Part shown: piece after piece, positions 1-12,245 of the stretch | How the letters are laid out: every line of letters starts with the position of its first letter | Position numbering within the stretch: the first letter of the stretch is position 1 | Position numbers and translations under genes: made by a program | Source of the DNA: Gigaspora margarita | Taxonomy: Eukaryota > Glomeromycota > Glomeromycetes > Diversisporales > Gigasporaceae | Assembly (NCBI GenBank): GCA_009809945.1 | Contig: WTPW01000562.1 | Coordinates: 197,107 to 261,106 of the forward strand | Reading direction: 5' to 3' | DNA length: 64,000 bases | The notes under the pieces: generated by a model | What the model saw: the letters and a program-made list of their open reading frames with translations, nothing else | The model's database searches: none | Told to the model about the DNA's origin: nothing

Positions 1-205
1 CAATTTATATTTAAAATATAGTAATTTTATATACTAGCTATATGACTAGGTCATAATTGGTCATATGACTAATGGTCATATTAGTCATAAAAATAAGTCA
101 TAATTTATATGACNAAAACCTATATGACTATCATTATATGACCATTATGACTAGTGGTCATATAAAAAATATCATATGACCGCATTTTTGGCCAACACTG
201 ACGAT
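1..205. mobile_element. Right end of a DNA element with GGTCATATGACC arrays (left part outside window)
   Basis: Positions 1-185 hold many copies of GGTCAT / ATGACC / ATATGACTA in both orientations. The array ends in TTTTTGGCCAACACTG near 190-205. Read on the minus strand this gives CAGTGTTGGCCAAAAA, which looks like a hAT-type terminus. The element at 11811-12245 ends with a very similar TTTTTTTGGCCAA. The other end lies outside the window, so neither length nor target duplication can be checked. Family assignment is inference. Confidence 0.45.
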
Positions 206-310
206 ATATGATTATTTAAAAAAGAATTTTTAATTTTTTTTTAAATAATCATATGTTGTAGCTACATAAAAGAGTCAAAATTATTATTATTTTTTTTTTT
301 TTAAAAAAAA

Positions 311-345
311 AAGTAAGGTTTATCCTCAGTTTCTTTATTGAATTT
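311..345 (-). promoter_or_regulatory. LINE 3'-terminal AATAAAG plus small hairpin
   Basis: On the minus strand the LINE ends AATAAAG, a short spacer, TGAGGATAAACCTTA and then CTTTT. GAGG can pair with CCTT (one G-U) around an ATAAA loop. The plus-strand LINE has AATAAAG and AGAGGATAGACCTCT at the same place (46620-46650). Conserved 3' stem-loops are bound by the RT in several LINE clades; that role here is inference. Confidence 0.45.
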
Positions 346-1512
346 CAAATATATTTACAACATTTATATACATGAATTACATTTTCTACTCGTCCTGAAA
401 CTAAGGCTCAGACTGGCCGAAGCTGTACCTGCAACCTATACTTTCTCAAGTAGGATTAATCGCCCCACTCAATGTCCACATTGATTGACTCAATGTATGT
501 TGAGAACGTGTTGTAGTTGATAAACAGATCCCTTCAAATGTCTACTTTCTTGTTTACTCTTTCTATCACCTCCTTTTTTCTTTCGTTTGGTTTGTCTTTA
601 CTTGCTCCTGGTACTTCGCTTTCCATTTTTTCTTGAATCAGATCATCTGAAATTGTGGCTATATATGTATACTGTCTCTTTTATATTTGCTTGTTTAGTT
701 TATTATTTATCTTGTATAGGACATAACAACAGAAGTTTCATTTTTCTTTAAATTTCTTTCTGAATATGTTCAGCTTCTTTCATTATCACACCCACTAGCA
801 GTCTTATTTCATTGTCTTCCTTGTCTTTATTTTATTCAGGATACCTGTTAATTCTTGTATCTTTTTTTTAGAGAAATTATTTACTTTTGTTAGTATCTTT
901 GAGACTGTGTTGTATATTAGTTAGTATATTAATACTTCATTATCCTGGCATTCCAACCAATGATCATTGGTTTTCACGTTCTTCAAACATCTATAACATA
1001 TATCTAACTTGTACTTCTTTTTGTCTCACTTATATATGTTCTCCATCATCAGGAGTTCATCCAAAAAGAACTTTATTTTGAAGGATTTCGTTGCTGATTC
1101 TTTTGGGATTGTACTTCTTTGTAAGAGTCTGCTTTCGTAGTTTAGGTACTCTTGAAAGAGCTTCCAGTTGATCTTGTCTCGACACATGTTCTACTTTTAT
1201 AATTGTTCTTGTGATTGCTAGTGAGCTGAGTTCACTACATTTTGGATGTTCCTTATGAATCTGCGAGGCTTCCCAGGCATTGTTTCCTATTCCATCTCAT
1301 AATATACATGTTGTATCACACTTTATCATACTGAAGATTAAATACTTTCATATTGTCCATTTATCTAGTCATGCTCTCTATATTTTCATTGTATAATACT
1401 GACCACTCTATTGATTTCCTTTCACTAATTGTGTGAATCATTGCCCAGTCGGTCTAGTATTTGACTTTATCTATTAGGCTACTTGCCCCTTTCATGAGTT
1501 TCTTCACCCTTT

Positions 1513-3590
1513 CATCGACAAATTTTATATATAGATATATATCGATTACTAACCGATAAGATATATATCGATGATCAATACCCTGCTAATTATTATCAAT
1601 AGTGATAGTAATTGATATATATCCGGTTAATCAATATATATCTACTAGATATATATCGGATTAACCAGATATATATCGATAATCAACACCCCTACTGATT
1701 ATTATCAATAGTGATAGTAATCAATATATATCTAATATGATATCAATTAATAATTATTATATTCACATAATCATACTCGCAAAGTTTTGCAATTTATTAT
1801 AAATTTATTTATTTATTTATTATTATTATATATTATATTTTAAATTAAATAATTAATATTTGCAAGTTTTCGCAATTTAATATAAAAATTATTTATTTAT
1901 TATTATTTTATATTATATTATATATATATTTATTATATATTATTAGAAAAAAATAAATGAAACTCCAAAAAAAAAACTCTCCGAAAAAAAATAACAAAAA
2001 AACAAAAACGAAAAAATAGTAATAATTTTTAACTACTTTCGCACTTCATCACATCTACTATTATATTCGATCATATTCACTACTTCTTGCAAAGTGTTAG
2101 AGAAGTTAGAGTTGTTGTTCTTGTAAGTACCAGAAAAGTTAGATTATTTTCTTGCAAAGTTTCGAAGAAAGTCAGGAATAAATAAAATAAAATTAAAAAA
2201 ATAANTAAAAAAAAAGAAAAACAAACAAAAAATAAAAATGTAAGCAAACTAAATAAAAAAAAACAAAGCCTCAAATCTCTATTTCCCTGAAGTAAGAGTT
2301 CGTTTCTTGCAATTCAGAAATTGTTGACGGTTTTCACATTGTGCCAGAATAATAAAAAAATAAAAATTAAAGAAATAAGTAAAAAGAAAACAAACAAAAA
2401 AAATAGAATGTAAGCAAACTGAATAAAAAAAATATAAAACCCCAAATCTCCATTTCTCTAACATAGAGTTTGTGATAGAAATTGCTAAAATCAAGTTGTA
2501 TATATTCTTGCAAAGTGGCGAAAAAGTCTGGGTTTGCTTGCAAAGTGTCAAAAAACCTATGTTATTTCCTCACAAATTGGCAGAATATTAAAAAAAAATA
2601 AAAAAAATAAAACAAAAACAAACAATAACGTCAAACAAAAAAATAAATGAAGCACCAACTAAACCTTTATTTCTTTAAAGAGCCATTCTTGGAAATTTAC
2701 AAATTGCTAGAGAAAGCAATTGTGTGTTCTTGCAAAGTTTCAAAAGGCTGAGTTGGCTTGCGCATAGTTTTGAAAGGTTGTTAGATTTCCAAAAGTTAGG
2801 GTTGGTATTTGTTGTAAAAATAAAATAAAAAAATTCAATAATAATAAAGAAAAAAAATAAAAAACAAAACAAAACTAAATGAAACTAAACGAAATAAAAC
2901 GAACTAAAAAAATATCAAAACAAAAACGAAAATGAAAAAACAATGTAAAATTGATAGAAGATCTAAATTATAAGCAAAAAAAAAACAAAGATCTAATCTG
3001 ATCTTGTACCATGATCATTGAAACATTTCGAACTATTTCGAAAATATTAGTCAAACATGTTCTTGGTATGATCTAGGGTACAGATCTACTGATCTAGCTT
3101 GATTTTCTATTTTTAAAATATTTTGAAACAATTCGGAATATTAAAAAAAAAAAGAGAAAAAAAAGAAGAGAGAGAAAAAAAGGAAGAGGAGAAAAAAAAG
3201 GGAAAGGGGAAAAAAAAAGGAGGGAGAAGTAAAAATCGTTCGAAAACGCTTTTTTTTTTTTCTAAGCCAATTATTTTCATTTTGTCTTTGCCTTTTTTTT
3301 TAAGCCTACTTTTTTTTGGAATTTTACTTTTTTTTTTTTTTTTTACCCGGTGACGGTCAAAACATTATGTAATCNTTAAAAATCTGTTAATCGTTATATA
3401 TCGTTTCAAATAATTCTGATTATAATCGATTTATAGATATATAACGATTTAATATAGAAAATGATATATATCGATTTAGATATATATCAAGTTTTATCCA
3501 ATTAATCGATATATAATGATATTTTATAATCAATATAAAACAATTAAGTGTTATATATCAATCAATATCTATATATAAAATTTGCAGATG
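1513..3590. mobile_element. Element A: CATC(A/G)CAAATT-ended DNA element with ATATATCGAT arrays
   Basis: Left end CATCGACAAATTTTATATAT (1513) is inverted at the right as AAATTTGCAGATG (ending 3590), flanked by TT on both sides (1511-1512, 3591-3592). Both arms, about 1530-1740 and 3380-3575, are packed with ATATATCGAT-type words. The A-rich interior (about 1790-3120) shares long stretches with elements B (27061-28838) and C (53819-56199), for example the GTAAGCAAACTAAATAAAA segment and the GATCTAATCTGATCTTGTA segment. It is inserted in the minus-strand LINE. No transposase is visible. The 2-bp duplication and subterminal arrays resemble EnSpm/CACTA-type elements; that placement is inference. 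Confidence 0.75.
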
Positions 3591-5700
3591 TTGTTCTTTG
3601 ATCGTTGCTGCTATTTGTTGGTTTATTTTGATATCAACTTGATGGTTCATTGGGATAACTAGAAGTATGCATGTTATTGTACTCAGTATTTGTTTTGCCT
3701 TTGAGGGCAGGTCCGTAAGGCTTGACTAAAGGTAATATTTGAATTTTCTAACTTCCATGTTGCTGCTAGTTCACTTTTGTATTTGTTTACTCTTTTCTCT
3801 ATTACTTCCATATTTACTGTATGCACTTTTTGTTTCAACTGCCCAACCTTTTTTATTAACTCTAGTAGCTCCGTCTGTATCTCTTTCTCCTTTATCGCTT
3901 TTAGTATTAATTTCTGTTATCTTCTAATTTTAGAATTGAAGTGGAGTATGTGGATATCTCAGTTATTTCAACTATTGTAAGGCTTTCGTTTAATCCTTTC
4001 CTTTAGCACTTTTAGTTTAGCTCTCACTTGTTTATTACTATCAATTTGAATCCCGTACAGTTCTATACTAATGTCTTGTTTAAATGTACAGTTCACTTTA
4101 TTATCTATATTCTTTAGTTCATATCTATAATACCTTAATATTTTATTATTTTTGGTATTGTGGTTCCAGTATTGAATTGATACACTCTTTGTGCCTATTC
4201 TTAAAATCTTTTCTATTGTTCTATCAGTCATTATGCACCAACTTTTCTTTGTGTTGTCCAGTTTGTATATCATTGCTGTGTTCTGGTCTAGCTTTCTTTT
4301 ATCTACATTCTTTACTTATTCTTTACATCGTTCATGGATTATTTTGTACCATCTTGGTTCCTTTCCTCTGGGAATCTTTCTTATATTCTGTGCGATTTTT
4401 TTCTACTCCAATTTCTTATTGGTGTCTCCGTTTAGTACCTGTTGTATTGTACTTATGCCTAGCTACATCACTCTTTGCTTTTTCTTTGCTGCCTAGTTTA
4501 TTTCCTTAATTAGTTCATTTATTGAATCGGCTTCTAATATCTTTATTCTTGACCATTTAGTCTGTACATTTCTGGTGAATGTTATTCCTCATGACAGGAT
4601 CTAAGTATTTCTGCTAGTCTACATCTATCATATTGTTTCGCATATATACCTGGGTTCTGACTTAATATTAAAGTGCCATGGTCTGCATTATTTTGAAGTT
4701 GTTGTAGTATTATCTTAAATGCCGACTTGTTAAATAATTAGTGGTTCAGTAACCGTACAATAATTAACACATATTGTTGCAACTGAATATCTGCTACTTT
4801 CTTTAGACCATAAATCCTGTTGTGCCAAAAGGCAGAATTTGGTGCCAACTTTGATATATGTGCTTCTTTTTTACAATCTGCGTGTATTGATTTGTCAACT
4901 CATTATACTAACTGTTTGATAAATTCGTATTTTGGACTTTGTATCAGTATTGGAAATTGTATGTTTACAATGTTCACATGAACATAAATTTTTTAAAAAA
5001 TACAAGTTTTTTCTTTATATTTATATTTATGAACATAGAAAATCATATTTGTGAATATAAAAATTTTTTTGAATTTTCAACATTGCTCTGTATGCAATCC
5101 TTAATAGGACCACATTGTTTACAATATAGATACATTGTTTTTCTGTAATCTTTGCATTTTTCAGGCAGCATAGCCCTCTTTAACTATTTGCTTATATATT
5201 TTCTTATGCGATTTATCAGCTGTAAACCAACAACCCAGTACCTTAAATACTTCTTTCTGATCTATTGGCCAGATTTGTTCCTTGTTGTACGTTATTTGCT
5301 ATTGAGAGTTTTGATTTCTTAGCATTACGAGCACTAACTTTGTTGGATTTATTTTTATTTCTGCAAATTCATAAAATAGTTCCACAGTTTGTAGTATATC
5401 TTGTAGTTGCTTCCTAGAACCTGCTACCTGCATGGTGTCATCTATATATGCTTTCATTGAGAACCTGCTTTTTGCCCATTCTTCTTCTTGGTGTTTTGTT
5501 ATTACTTTTGTTCCTAGTAAGTACCCTTCGAACTGTTTGTCAATTTTAAAAATAAGGGGTCATAGTATATTCGCTATAGCAGGGATGATATTGTTTCTCC
5601 TTGGTTTACTCCATTTTCCACCTCATACTAGTCCATATTGCCATAGTTTGTTATCACATAATTTTTCGGTCTTTAAAGATATCTTCTAACAGATCAACTA

Positions 5701-7075
5701 TCCCTTAGTTTGTAAAGGTTTGCAGGCAAATTTGTCTGCATAATTACTATAAATATATCTCTAATCTACTTTTTTAATTATTTAAAATATTTAAATAAAA
5801 TTTGGTATAATAATATTTAAAAACAAGGATTATATTTTTGAATTATTTAATTTTATATTATAAGACAAAAAGTTTATGTTGCTTATAAGCTAAAAATATT
5901 GAATTTTAAAGAAATTTTTTAACCAAAAAAATAATTTACAATATCTTGGTGAATTCTTTAAATAATGGTTTTAAAAATATAGTTCCTAATACAATATTAT
6001 AGTTTATATAAAGGATTACAACTTTTATTATTGCACTTTAAGTGATTTACTTGTAAAAATTAAGACTTATATTAGAAGTAAAAATTTTTTTTATAGACGG
6101 AGATATATAAAATTTGAGAAAACCTAAAAAAAAAATTCTATAGTAAAAGTTCCAAAACAAAAACTTTAAACTTTTATTATACCAAAGTTTTTAATAATTT
6201 TAAAACATTTTTATAATAAAGTTGATAAAAATAAACTAATATTATATTTTTTATTTAGAAAGTATGTAGCTAAAATTAATATTTAATTAGTAATTCACGA
6301 GAGATAGAAAGAATTACTATAGTAATACTAAATATATATGAGGGGATATTAAATATAATAAAAACAATTAATACCTATAATCTAGAGCCAGAATTAAAAT
6401 TTCTTAATTTCTGTCAAGTTAACATCTTTTGTATTGCTAACCAAACTATAGAGGCAAGTTTTCTCTTTCTAATGGTGGTAAAATAGGACCCCGAAATATA
6501 CATAGATAGGTCAGGTTAATTATAGGGTTACTAAAAAAGGAAAGTTCTGCAAAAAAAACTTCAAAAATAAGCAAAAGAATTACTAAATATAGAAAAGATC
6601 TGTATTAAAAACCTCAAAAATAAGCAAACTCATACCTAATCTATTTATGTATATTTCGGGATCCTGGTAAAATCATCAAAATTGGTCTAATATATCAAAA
6701 GATATTCTTATTTTTGTCTTTATGATCATATGAAATTTTTTTGCAGATCTGCAAAGAAATTTCATATAGCTACAAAAACAAAAATAAGAATACCTCTTGA
6801 TATATTAGGCCAATTTTGATAATTTTACCACTATTAGGAAGAGAAAACTTGTCTTTACAGTTTGGTTAGCAATACAAAAGATGTTGGTTTGACAAGAATT
6901 GTGAAATTTTAATTCCGGCTCTAGATTATAGGTATTAATTGTTTTTATTATTTAATGTTCCCATTTCTAAATATAGAAATTCTGTACATCTCTCGTGAAT
7001 CATAAATTAAAGTTTAAAAAATTTAAAATTGTAAAATTTATGCAGGAAAATTTGCCTGCATAACAAATTAAGGGA
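5701..7075. mobile_element. C5 element, copy 1: TIR-bounded DNA element with TCCCTTA ends
   Basis: Left end TCCCTTAGTTTGTAAAGG and TGCAGGCAAATTTGTCTGCA is inverted at the right (TGCAGGAAAATTTGCCTGCA, then ACAAATTAAGGGA). TA flanks both ends (5699-5700, 7076-7077). It lies inside the RT domain of the minus-strand LINE, and LINE coding resumes on both sides. A second, heavily interrupted copy starts at 53713 and lets two other insertions be dated (see 53768-56337 and 59875-60081). No transposase was seen. Confidence 0.75.
6295..7005. repeat. Long foldback nested in C5 copy 1
   Basis: The arms around 6295-6490 and 6780-7005 are imperfect inverted copies, for example AATACCTATAATCTAGAGCC against GGCTCTAGATTATAGGTATT, and TTTGTATTGCTAACCAAACT against its complement. 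An inner palindrome around 6655-6840 is centred on TTTGCAGATCTGCAAA. It may be a separate foldback element; edges are approximate. Confidence 0.6.
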
Positions 7076-9599
7076 TAGGTTCTGGCACCTTTATTCATTT
7101 TAGTGCTTCTTTCAGTAAAGGAATATAAACCGAATCATATGCTTTTAATATATCTTGAGCTACCATTCACAACTATTTCTTGTTTAATTGACTGTCCTCT
7201 ATAATGTACATCAGGGTATTTATTGGTAACATGATTGAGGTGTTCGGGAGTGGCATATAATTGTTCTTGTTCAGGATCTTGTGCTTTGCCAGTATGAAGC
7301 TTAATCTTTTTGTAATAGTTTTTATAAACAGTTTTCTTACGTGCTCTATTAGTGTGATTGGTTTGGTTTGATTCAAATCACCGTTAAATATGCTTTTTTT
7401 AGAAATTGGATAGATGGCACTCTTTTTTCATGCCTTAGGAACAGTTCTTAGTCTTAGGCATGCGTTAAAGATATCCATAATCAGTTGATTTGCCTTGGTT
7501 TCCATATGTTTTATCATTTATTTGAGATCTGGGACAGTCCCATTGCTTTCTTTAAAGGTAGCTTTTTGATGATCATTTCAATTTCTGCCATATCAAATTC
7601 TTCTACTAAGCTAGAGTACTATTCTTTACTTATATCTTGTAGCGGTTCATATTCTTTCCTCTAGGTTTTTCAGAGTACTATATTTAGTGGATTATGCCTT
7701 GTTTATCTCTTATAATAATTTTTGATCTCGTCTTTTATATCATGTTCACTTGTAATCACCTTGTTAAATTTTGTATATTATGAAGTTCCACTTTATTCAC
7801 TCTCCTCTTTAATACGCTATTTATCATTTGTCTCATGCTTGTCTTGAAGTCTCCATACCTCTTGTTCATATAATAGTTGATTTGGTCCTGATATTGTATT
7901 TTGTTTTCAACTATTCTAGCTTTTCTAATCCCTTTCTGATACTCTTTTAGTCTGTGTATCTATTCCTTCTTGTCTCAACTTTCCAGATTCTCATATATGA
8001 AACTTGGAATGTTTAGGCCAGAAAGCTTATTTATTTTTGTTATTTCAATGTTAATTTCATTTGGGGTTTTTGACCACTCCAACTTGAAAGCTCTGATCAA
8101 TCTGTTTATTTTCTTCAGTGTGCTATGAAGCTTCTTTCTAAAGCAGAGAATTCGTAAAAGGTTCTCAGTCTAATTTTGGCTCTTGGTATTAGTTTTTTGC
8201 TTATAGTACAGATGTCATTTGCTAATTTATTCCATATCTTGTCTAGATCTGCTCTAGTCAAAATCTCTTGGTAAGTCCCGTCTCCTATTCTACTATCTAA
8301 TTCCTTTCCAAAATCCTCCTAGTCTTCCTTATTTATCTACTTGTATTTGTATTGCTATCTTCTTTTTCTTTTCCTTTCTTTTGTATCTAATTGCACATTC
8401 ATATTTCATTTCATACTCAGTATCTTGTAGTTGCTATTCGTAATTTTGTCTAAGTTTTCAATTCTTAGTCTATCACATTTGGCAAGTATGTTGGTCAAGG
8501 ACCATATATCATCGATCTGACTGCCTTCGTTGGATCCCCACCATGTGTCCTCCTCTGTTCTAAAGTATTCTAAGCCACTTTCTAAACTGATACGTTTCAT
8601 TTCCATGAAAATTTTAATTAGTTGTTTTTTTGATTTCTGCTGGTTCAGGTTAAAGTCTCCTATGATTATTATTTTGTATCCTTTCTTCTTCATGGCATAT
8701 ACCTAGTCCATGACTTTCATTTCTGTATTCTGTCTTAGTGCTTCATTGTTACATGGTAAGTATATGGATACTACTCTAACTTGGTTTTTATAAGGGAAGT
8801 ATAAGTCTACTGCTATTGCTGTTCCTTCTACTTTTGAATATTATTAATATAATATTGTAAGTTCCTAGAAATTGCTAGAGCCATCCCCAGACTTGACTCA
8901 TTCTTTTTTGCTATCTGCATATTGCAATTTGACATGTATACAATATAGTAGGTGTTTCTTTAATACACTCTCATACTGAGACTCTGCTAACTTGATCTCC
9001 ATTCAGCTTACAATATGAAAGTTTTCTTCCTGGTAGTAGTCCATCCATAATTGTTGTTTCAGGGGAAGATTTACACCTCTGATATTGTGTGTTGCTAAGT
9101 TTAAATACTAATAAAGATCATTAGTTGTGTTTCTGTTTGCTAGCCTCTTCTGTATAACTTAGTGCTGCAGTTCCCTATTGTCCTTATCTATTGTGTTATT
9201 ATTATGGTTTAAGTTATAATCTCCCTAATGCCATGTTGTACTTTTGTGTATTAGTTAATTGTTTCCCGTTCAGGTCTTGTGCTAATATTTGTTTGTTAAT
9301 TATTACATATACAGAAAAAAGTTCCAATCTGGTTGTAGTAAGTCTTGTAGTTTATTCAAGTATATTAGTATTGATGTTATGCTAAACTGTTGCCTGAGAA
9401 TTTTCATTGCCTTGGGTAGTCTTGCATAACTTGTCACAGGAAATATGCTTTGTTTTCTTCATCGTACACTTCCATGTATATTCTAATATCTTCTACTGAC
9501 TCAAGTAGTTCATCAAACTTCTTTTCTGACTTTAATTTATCTTCCAGAATTTCTATCTAGCTATCTGATATTTTCTTGAAGAAGTAGTGTTATCTTAGT

Positions 9600-11810
9600 A
9601 GGCGAACTGTCTCTACCAACCTCTTTGAGGTTGTAATAGGGATTGTCAGATTTAAGTCAACTTGTGTGATCTTGTGGTAGCTCAGATTTATCTATTTGAT
9701 TTAACTCCGAGTATTCACAGTATAATGGGATTGGGTATCTGTATCTGCTTTTAATTTCCTTCATAAATTCTTTTAACTCTTTAGATTCTTCTATTGGGAA
9801 GCTATACTCCTTTCAGTTTCTATCTTTGTCAAATCTTTGGGCAAATACATCTTTGCTTTAATGTAATTATTAGGCAATCTTACGAATGCATAGTACTTCC
9901 TTAACTTTTCTATATAGTCCCTGAAATCATTTGTATCTTTGGATGTGAATAGAAATAGACCTTTTAATTCTGATTGCAGTTTCTGTGATATCAGTGGCAA
10001 TGCTACTTTCTTTGGAGGTAGTTTAAAATAACTGCTAGGCAAATCATTGTAAGTATAGTACTCTTTTAGACGTTGCTTGTATCTTGCTAGGTCCTTTAGT
10101 TGACTTCTCACAGTTAGTAGGAACACTCGAGGTATAAATTTATTTAGGTCTTTTGGATCATACAGAAGTGAGGTCCTCTTATTTGCGAAGTACTCTTCAC
10201 TTAGTCTTTCAAAAGAAAAAATCGTATACATGGCTCTTACTATGGATCCTGTCTGACTTCATTCTATTGGTAGTTTGAATGGCAGCATCTTTCTGATCTC
10301 TTTTTCTATCAAGTCAGAATGATTCTGTAATGAATTCAGTCTTTCGCTTTTTAACTGCCTAACCAGTACACGTACTTCTTCAAATCTAATATGAGTTTTA
10401 GTTGCTTCAAAACCTATCCCATAAAATAGGTCTCTAGTGAATTTGTGTGGGTCTTTGTGGTACATATCTAAACTTTTAACATGGTTTGTCATGAGCTTTT
10501 GTTTTAACATTGAGTATAGCTGTCTTTGTTTGTCTTGTTAGTTATCATTATTACATTGTGCGTCTATCCATTGCGGAATAGTACAGCTATTGGTATTCCT
10601 GCTGGTATTGTGGTCTAACTTCACTAGCTTGTGCAAATGTCTTAAAAAATACTGTGTCTCTGTGCTTAAACTTAAGTCAGGTTGTCTGTTAGGCATGGGT
10701 CTTGTTTGTATTTTGTGCCTTAGCAGTGCTTCTAGTTTTGTTAGTGATTTGAATACTTTGACTATCTTCTCTATGTGCCATTCTTTATCATCAAATTCTA
10801 GTGTGACTTTTATTTGCTAATGCATTTAATAATTCATTCATCCATTTTACTTCTTTTTTGAATACTTTATATACTTTTCTGTTTGGAACCTCTTCTGTTG
10901 TGTCTTCTTGTAGTACCTTACTGTACAACCTTTGTTTCCCTTTATTAGATCTTACTGTGTCTACTGATTCATTTCCATTCTATCTAACACTTGCTTCTGA
11001 GTTTCCTGTATGTCTTCTAACCTGTCAATTTTGCTAATTTTTACTATTGGTCCAATCAGTTCATTTCTGACTATTTTTATTACATCATAACTATCAATTT
11101 GCACCTTTATTTCTATTTTTGGATCTGTCTTATCTAAAGGCAGTGTTGTCACGGGACAGCTTTGGACAATGATTTGGACAATTTTGGACAATTTTGAACA
11201 ATTAAATAAAGTAAAATTACTAAAAATTTTATTAAGATAACCTATTTTAATTTTAACAGGAATGTGTTTAGCATCTAAAGAAATATATAGTTATATATTT
11301 TTTAGATAGATTTATTAATTATTAAAGCCTGAACAAGCTTTGGACAATCTTGGATGTTTGGACAATTTTGGACGTGGACAAGCCAAAAAAGGCTGTGGAC
11401 AGCCAAAATGTACAACACTGTCTAAAGGTATTGTTGTGATGTCTTATAGAAATTTGTATTGATCAACTCGGGTTCTGCCTGTTCTGGTGCTATGACTTCT
11501 ATTTCCTGCATGTTTTGATCATTTGTTGTTGTTGATGATATAATGACTGTGATCAATGATATAATCTGAAAATTTATTAGGGTTCACTAGATCCTCTACT
11601 TTCTGCAGTAATTTCTTCGCTTAGCAGATGTTGGGTTTTAACTTTCTTTTGGTGCTATGCATCTGGTCTGAGCTCTTTTATTCTTTTCATAAATAATTCC
11701 TGCTCTATCTCCATATTACAAGTGCTCATGTTTGTAGTTGTTGTGATAACAGGCCACTGATCTGCCTGTACCACTTCAAAGGCCTTTGATATTGCTATGC
11801 TGCATAGAGA
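9600..11810 (-). pseudogene. LINE ORF1 relic with repeated Y..LP..YF.LP modules
   Basis: The open pieces at 9791-10231, 10259-10510 and 10961-11132 encode a charged protein with repeated units such as LKEYYTYNDLPSSYFKLP and LRKYYAFVRLPNNYI, spaced about 60 residues apart. The same unit type recurs in ORF1 of the plus-strand LINE (for example LQKYYTFTRIPDSYFQLP). I do not recognise the family: there is no RRM, CCHC knuckle or esterase signature in what can be read. The hAT MITE at 11141-11420 interrupts the N-terminal part, and sequence 11421-11810 probably holds the N-terminus. Confidence 0.7.
11141..11420 (+). mobile_element. hAT-type MITE, family H1, copy 1
   Basis: A 280-bp element with ends CAGTGTTGTCACGGGACAG and TGTACAACACTG, flanked by a perfect 8-bp duplication TCTAAAGG (11133-11140 and 11421-11428). 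The 8-bp duplication and CAGTG-type end fit the hAT superfamily. Four more copies lie at 15758, 31345, 33224 and 34282. It is inserted in ORF1 of the old LINE, so it is younger than that LINE. Confidence 0.9.
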
Positions 11811-12245
11811 TTGTACTCGAGTCAGATATTACCTGAGTTACCCATAGTTAACTGGTTAACTGGGTAATATCCAGAGTTACCCGAGTAGATTCACTTGAGT
11901 AATACCCTGGTATATTTACCCAAGTAATATCCGAGTAGATATACCTGGATAATACCCAAGTAGAAAGATCAAAATAATGCCTGAGTAATCAAATATTAAT
12001 AATGAATTGTAACTAATAGATATAATCAAACACAAGGCTTTTTATATACCATAACGAACAGATTATATAATAGAACAAATGTAAAATTTGATTGGCTACA
12101 ATAATTCATGTAACCAATTACATGACAGCTTACTCGAGTAAAGCAAGTAAGATTTTATACCCGAGTATATATCTATTAATTATCTGAGTAACTCGTAGGT
12201 TTACTCGCCGGTTAACTGAGTAACATTTTTTTGGCCAAGTACAAT
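11811..12245. mobile_element. DNA element with GAGTTACCC / TACTCGAGTAA arrays
   Basis: Left TTGTACTCGAGTCAGATATT is partly inverted at the right (TTGGCCAAGTACAA). Both arms are dense in words such as GAGTTACCC, GTTAACTGGTTAAC, TACCCGAGTA and TACTCGAGTAA. I could not find an unambiguous target duplication, so the edges are approximate. The design is the same as that of the other word-array elements in this window. Confidence 0.6.

Larger units (their letters stand above)
400..9130 (-). pseudogene. LINE ORF2 relic: endonuclease, reverse transcriptase, zinc knuckle
   Basis: Decayed ORF2, readable only in pieces. The endonuclease begins near 9100 with LATHNIRGVN. The GDFN and SQIDDIW motifs lie in the open stretch 8406-8693, where NYKILS replaces the expected SDHK. 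RT pieces are KPITLIEHVRKLF (around 7330-7365), AQDILKAYDS just above 7090, NQGETISSLL near 5600, and AYIDDTM with YIDD at 5438-5449, followed by INPTKL. The C-terminal knuckle, near 970-1030, reads CYRCLKNVKTNDHWLEC (C-x2-C-x8-H-x3-C). The same motifs occur in the same order in the intact copy at 41441-46504. The insertion at 5701-7075 splits the RT between the QDILKAYDS and QGET motifs, and 1513-3590 lies upstream of the knuckle. The reading frame is broken many times; no function remains. Confidence 0.82.
288..11810 (-). mobile_element. Old LINE (non-LTR retrotransposon), minus strand, opened by three insertions
   Basis: Reading the minus strand from about 11810 down to 288 gives a LINE in the order ORF1, APE-type endonuclease, reverse transcriptase, C-terminal zinc knuckle, 3' UTR and poly(A), seen as a T-run at 288-301. 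It is the same family type as the fresher plus-strand LINE at 38813-46666: ORF1 repeats, endonuclease, RT and knuckle all align by eye, and the last 60 bases of the 3' UTR are alike. It is heavily decayed, with stops and frameshifts throughout. Three younger elements interrupt it: 1513-3590 (in the C-terminal part), 5701-7075 (inside the RT domain) and 11141-11420 (in ORF1). Without them it is about 7.8 kb, matching the 7.85 kb of the other copy. The 5' boundary is approximate because the element at 11811 abuts it. Confidence 0.85.

Noticed and set aside
2080-2872. Lysine- or phenylalanine-rich small frames in element A
   Set aside because: Products of A-runs and T-runs in the element interior; equivalent frames in elements B and C are not conserved.
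3739-4509. Plus-strand hydrophobic open frames
   Set aside because: They are antisense to the old LINE ORF2 and gain their L/F/S-rich look from AT-rich complement sequence.
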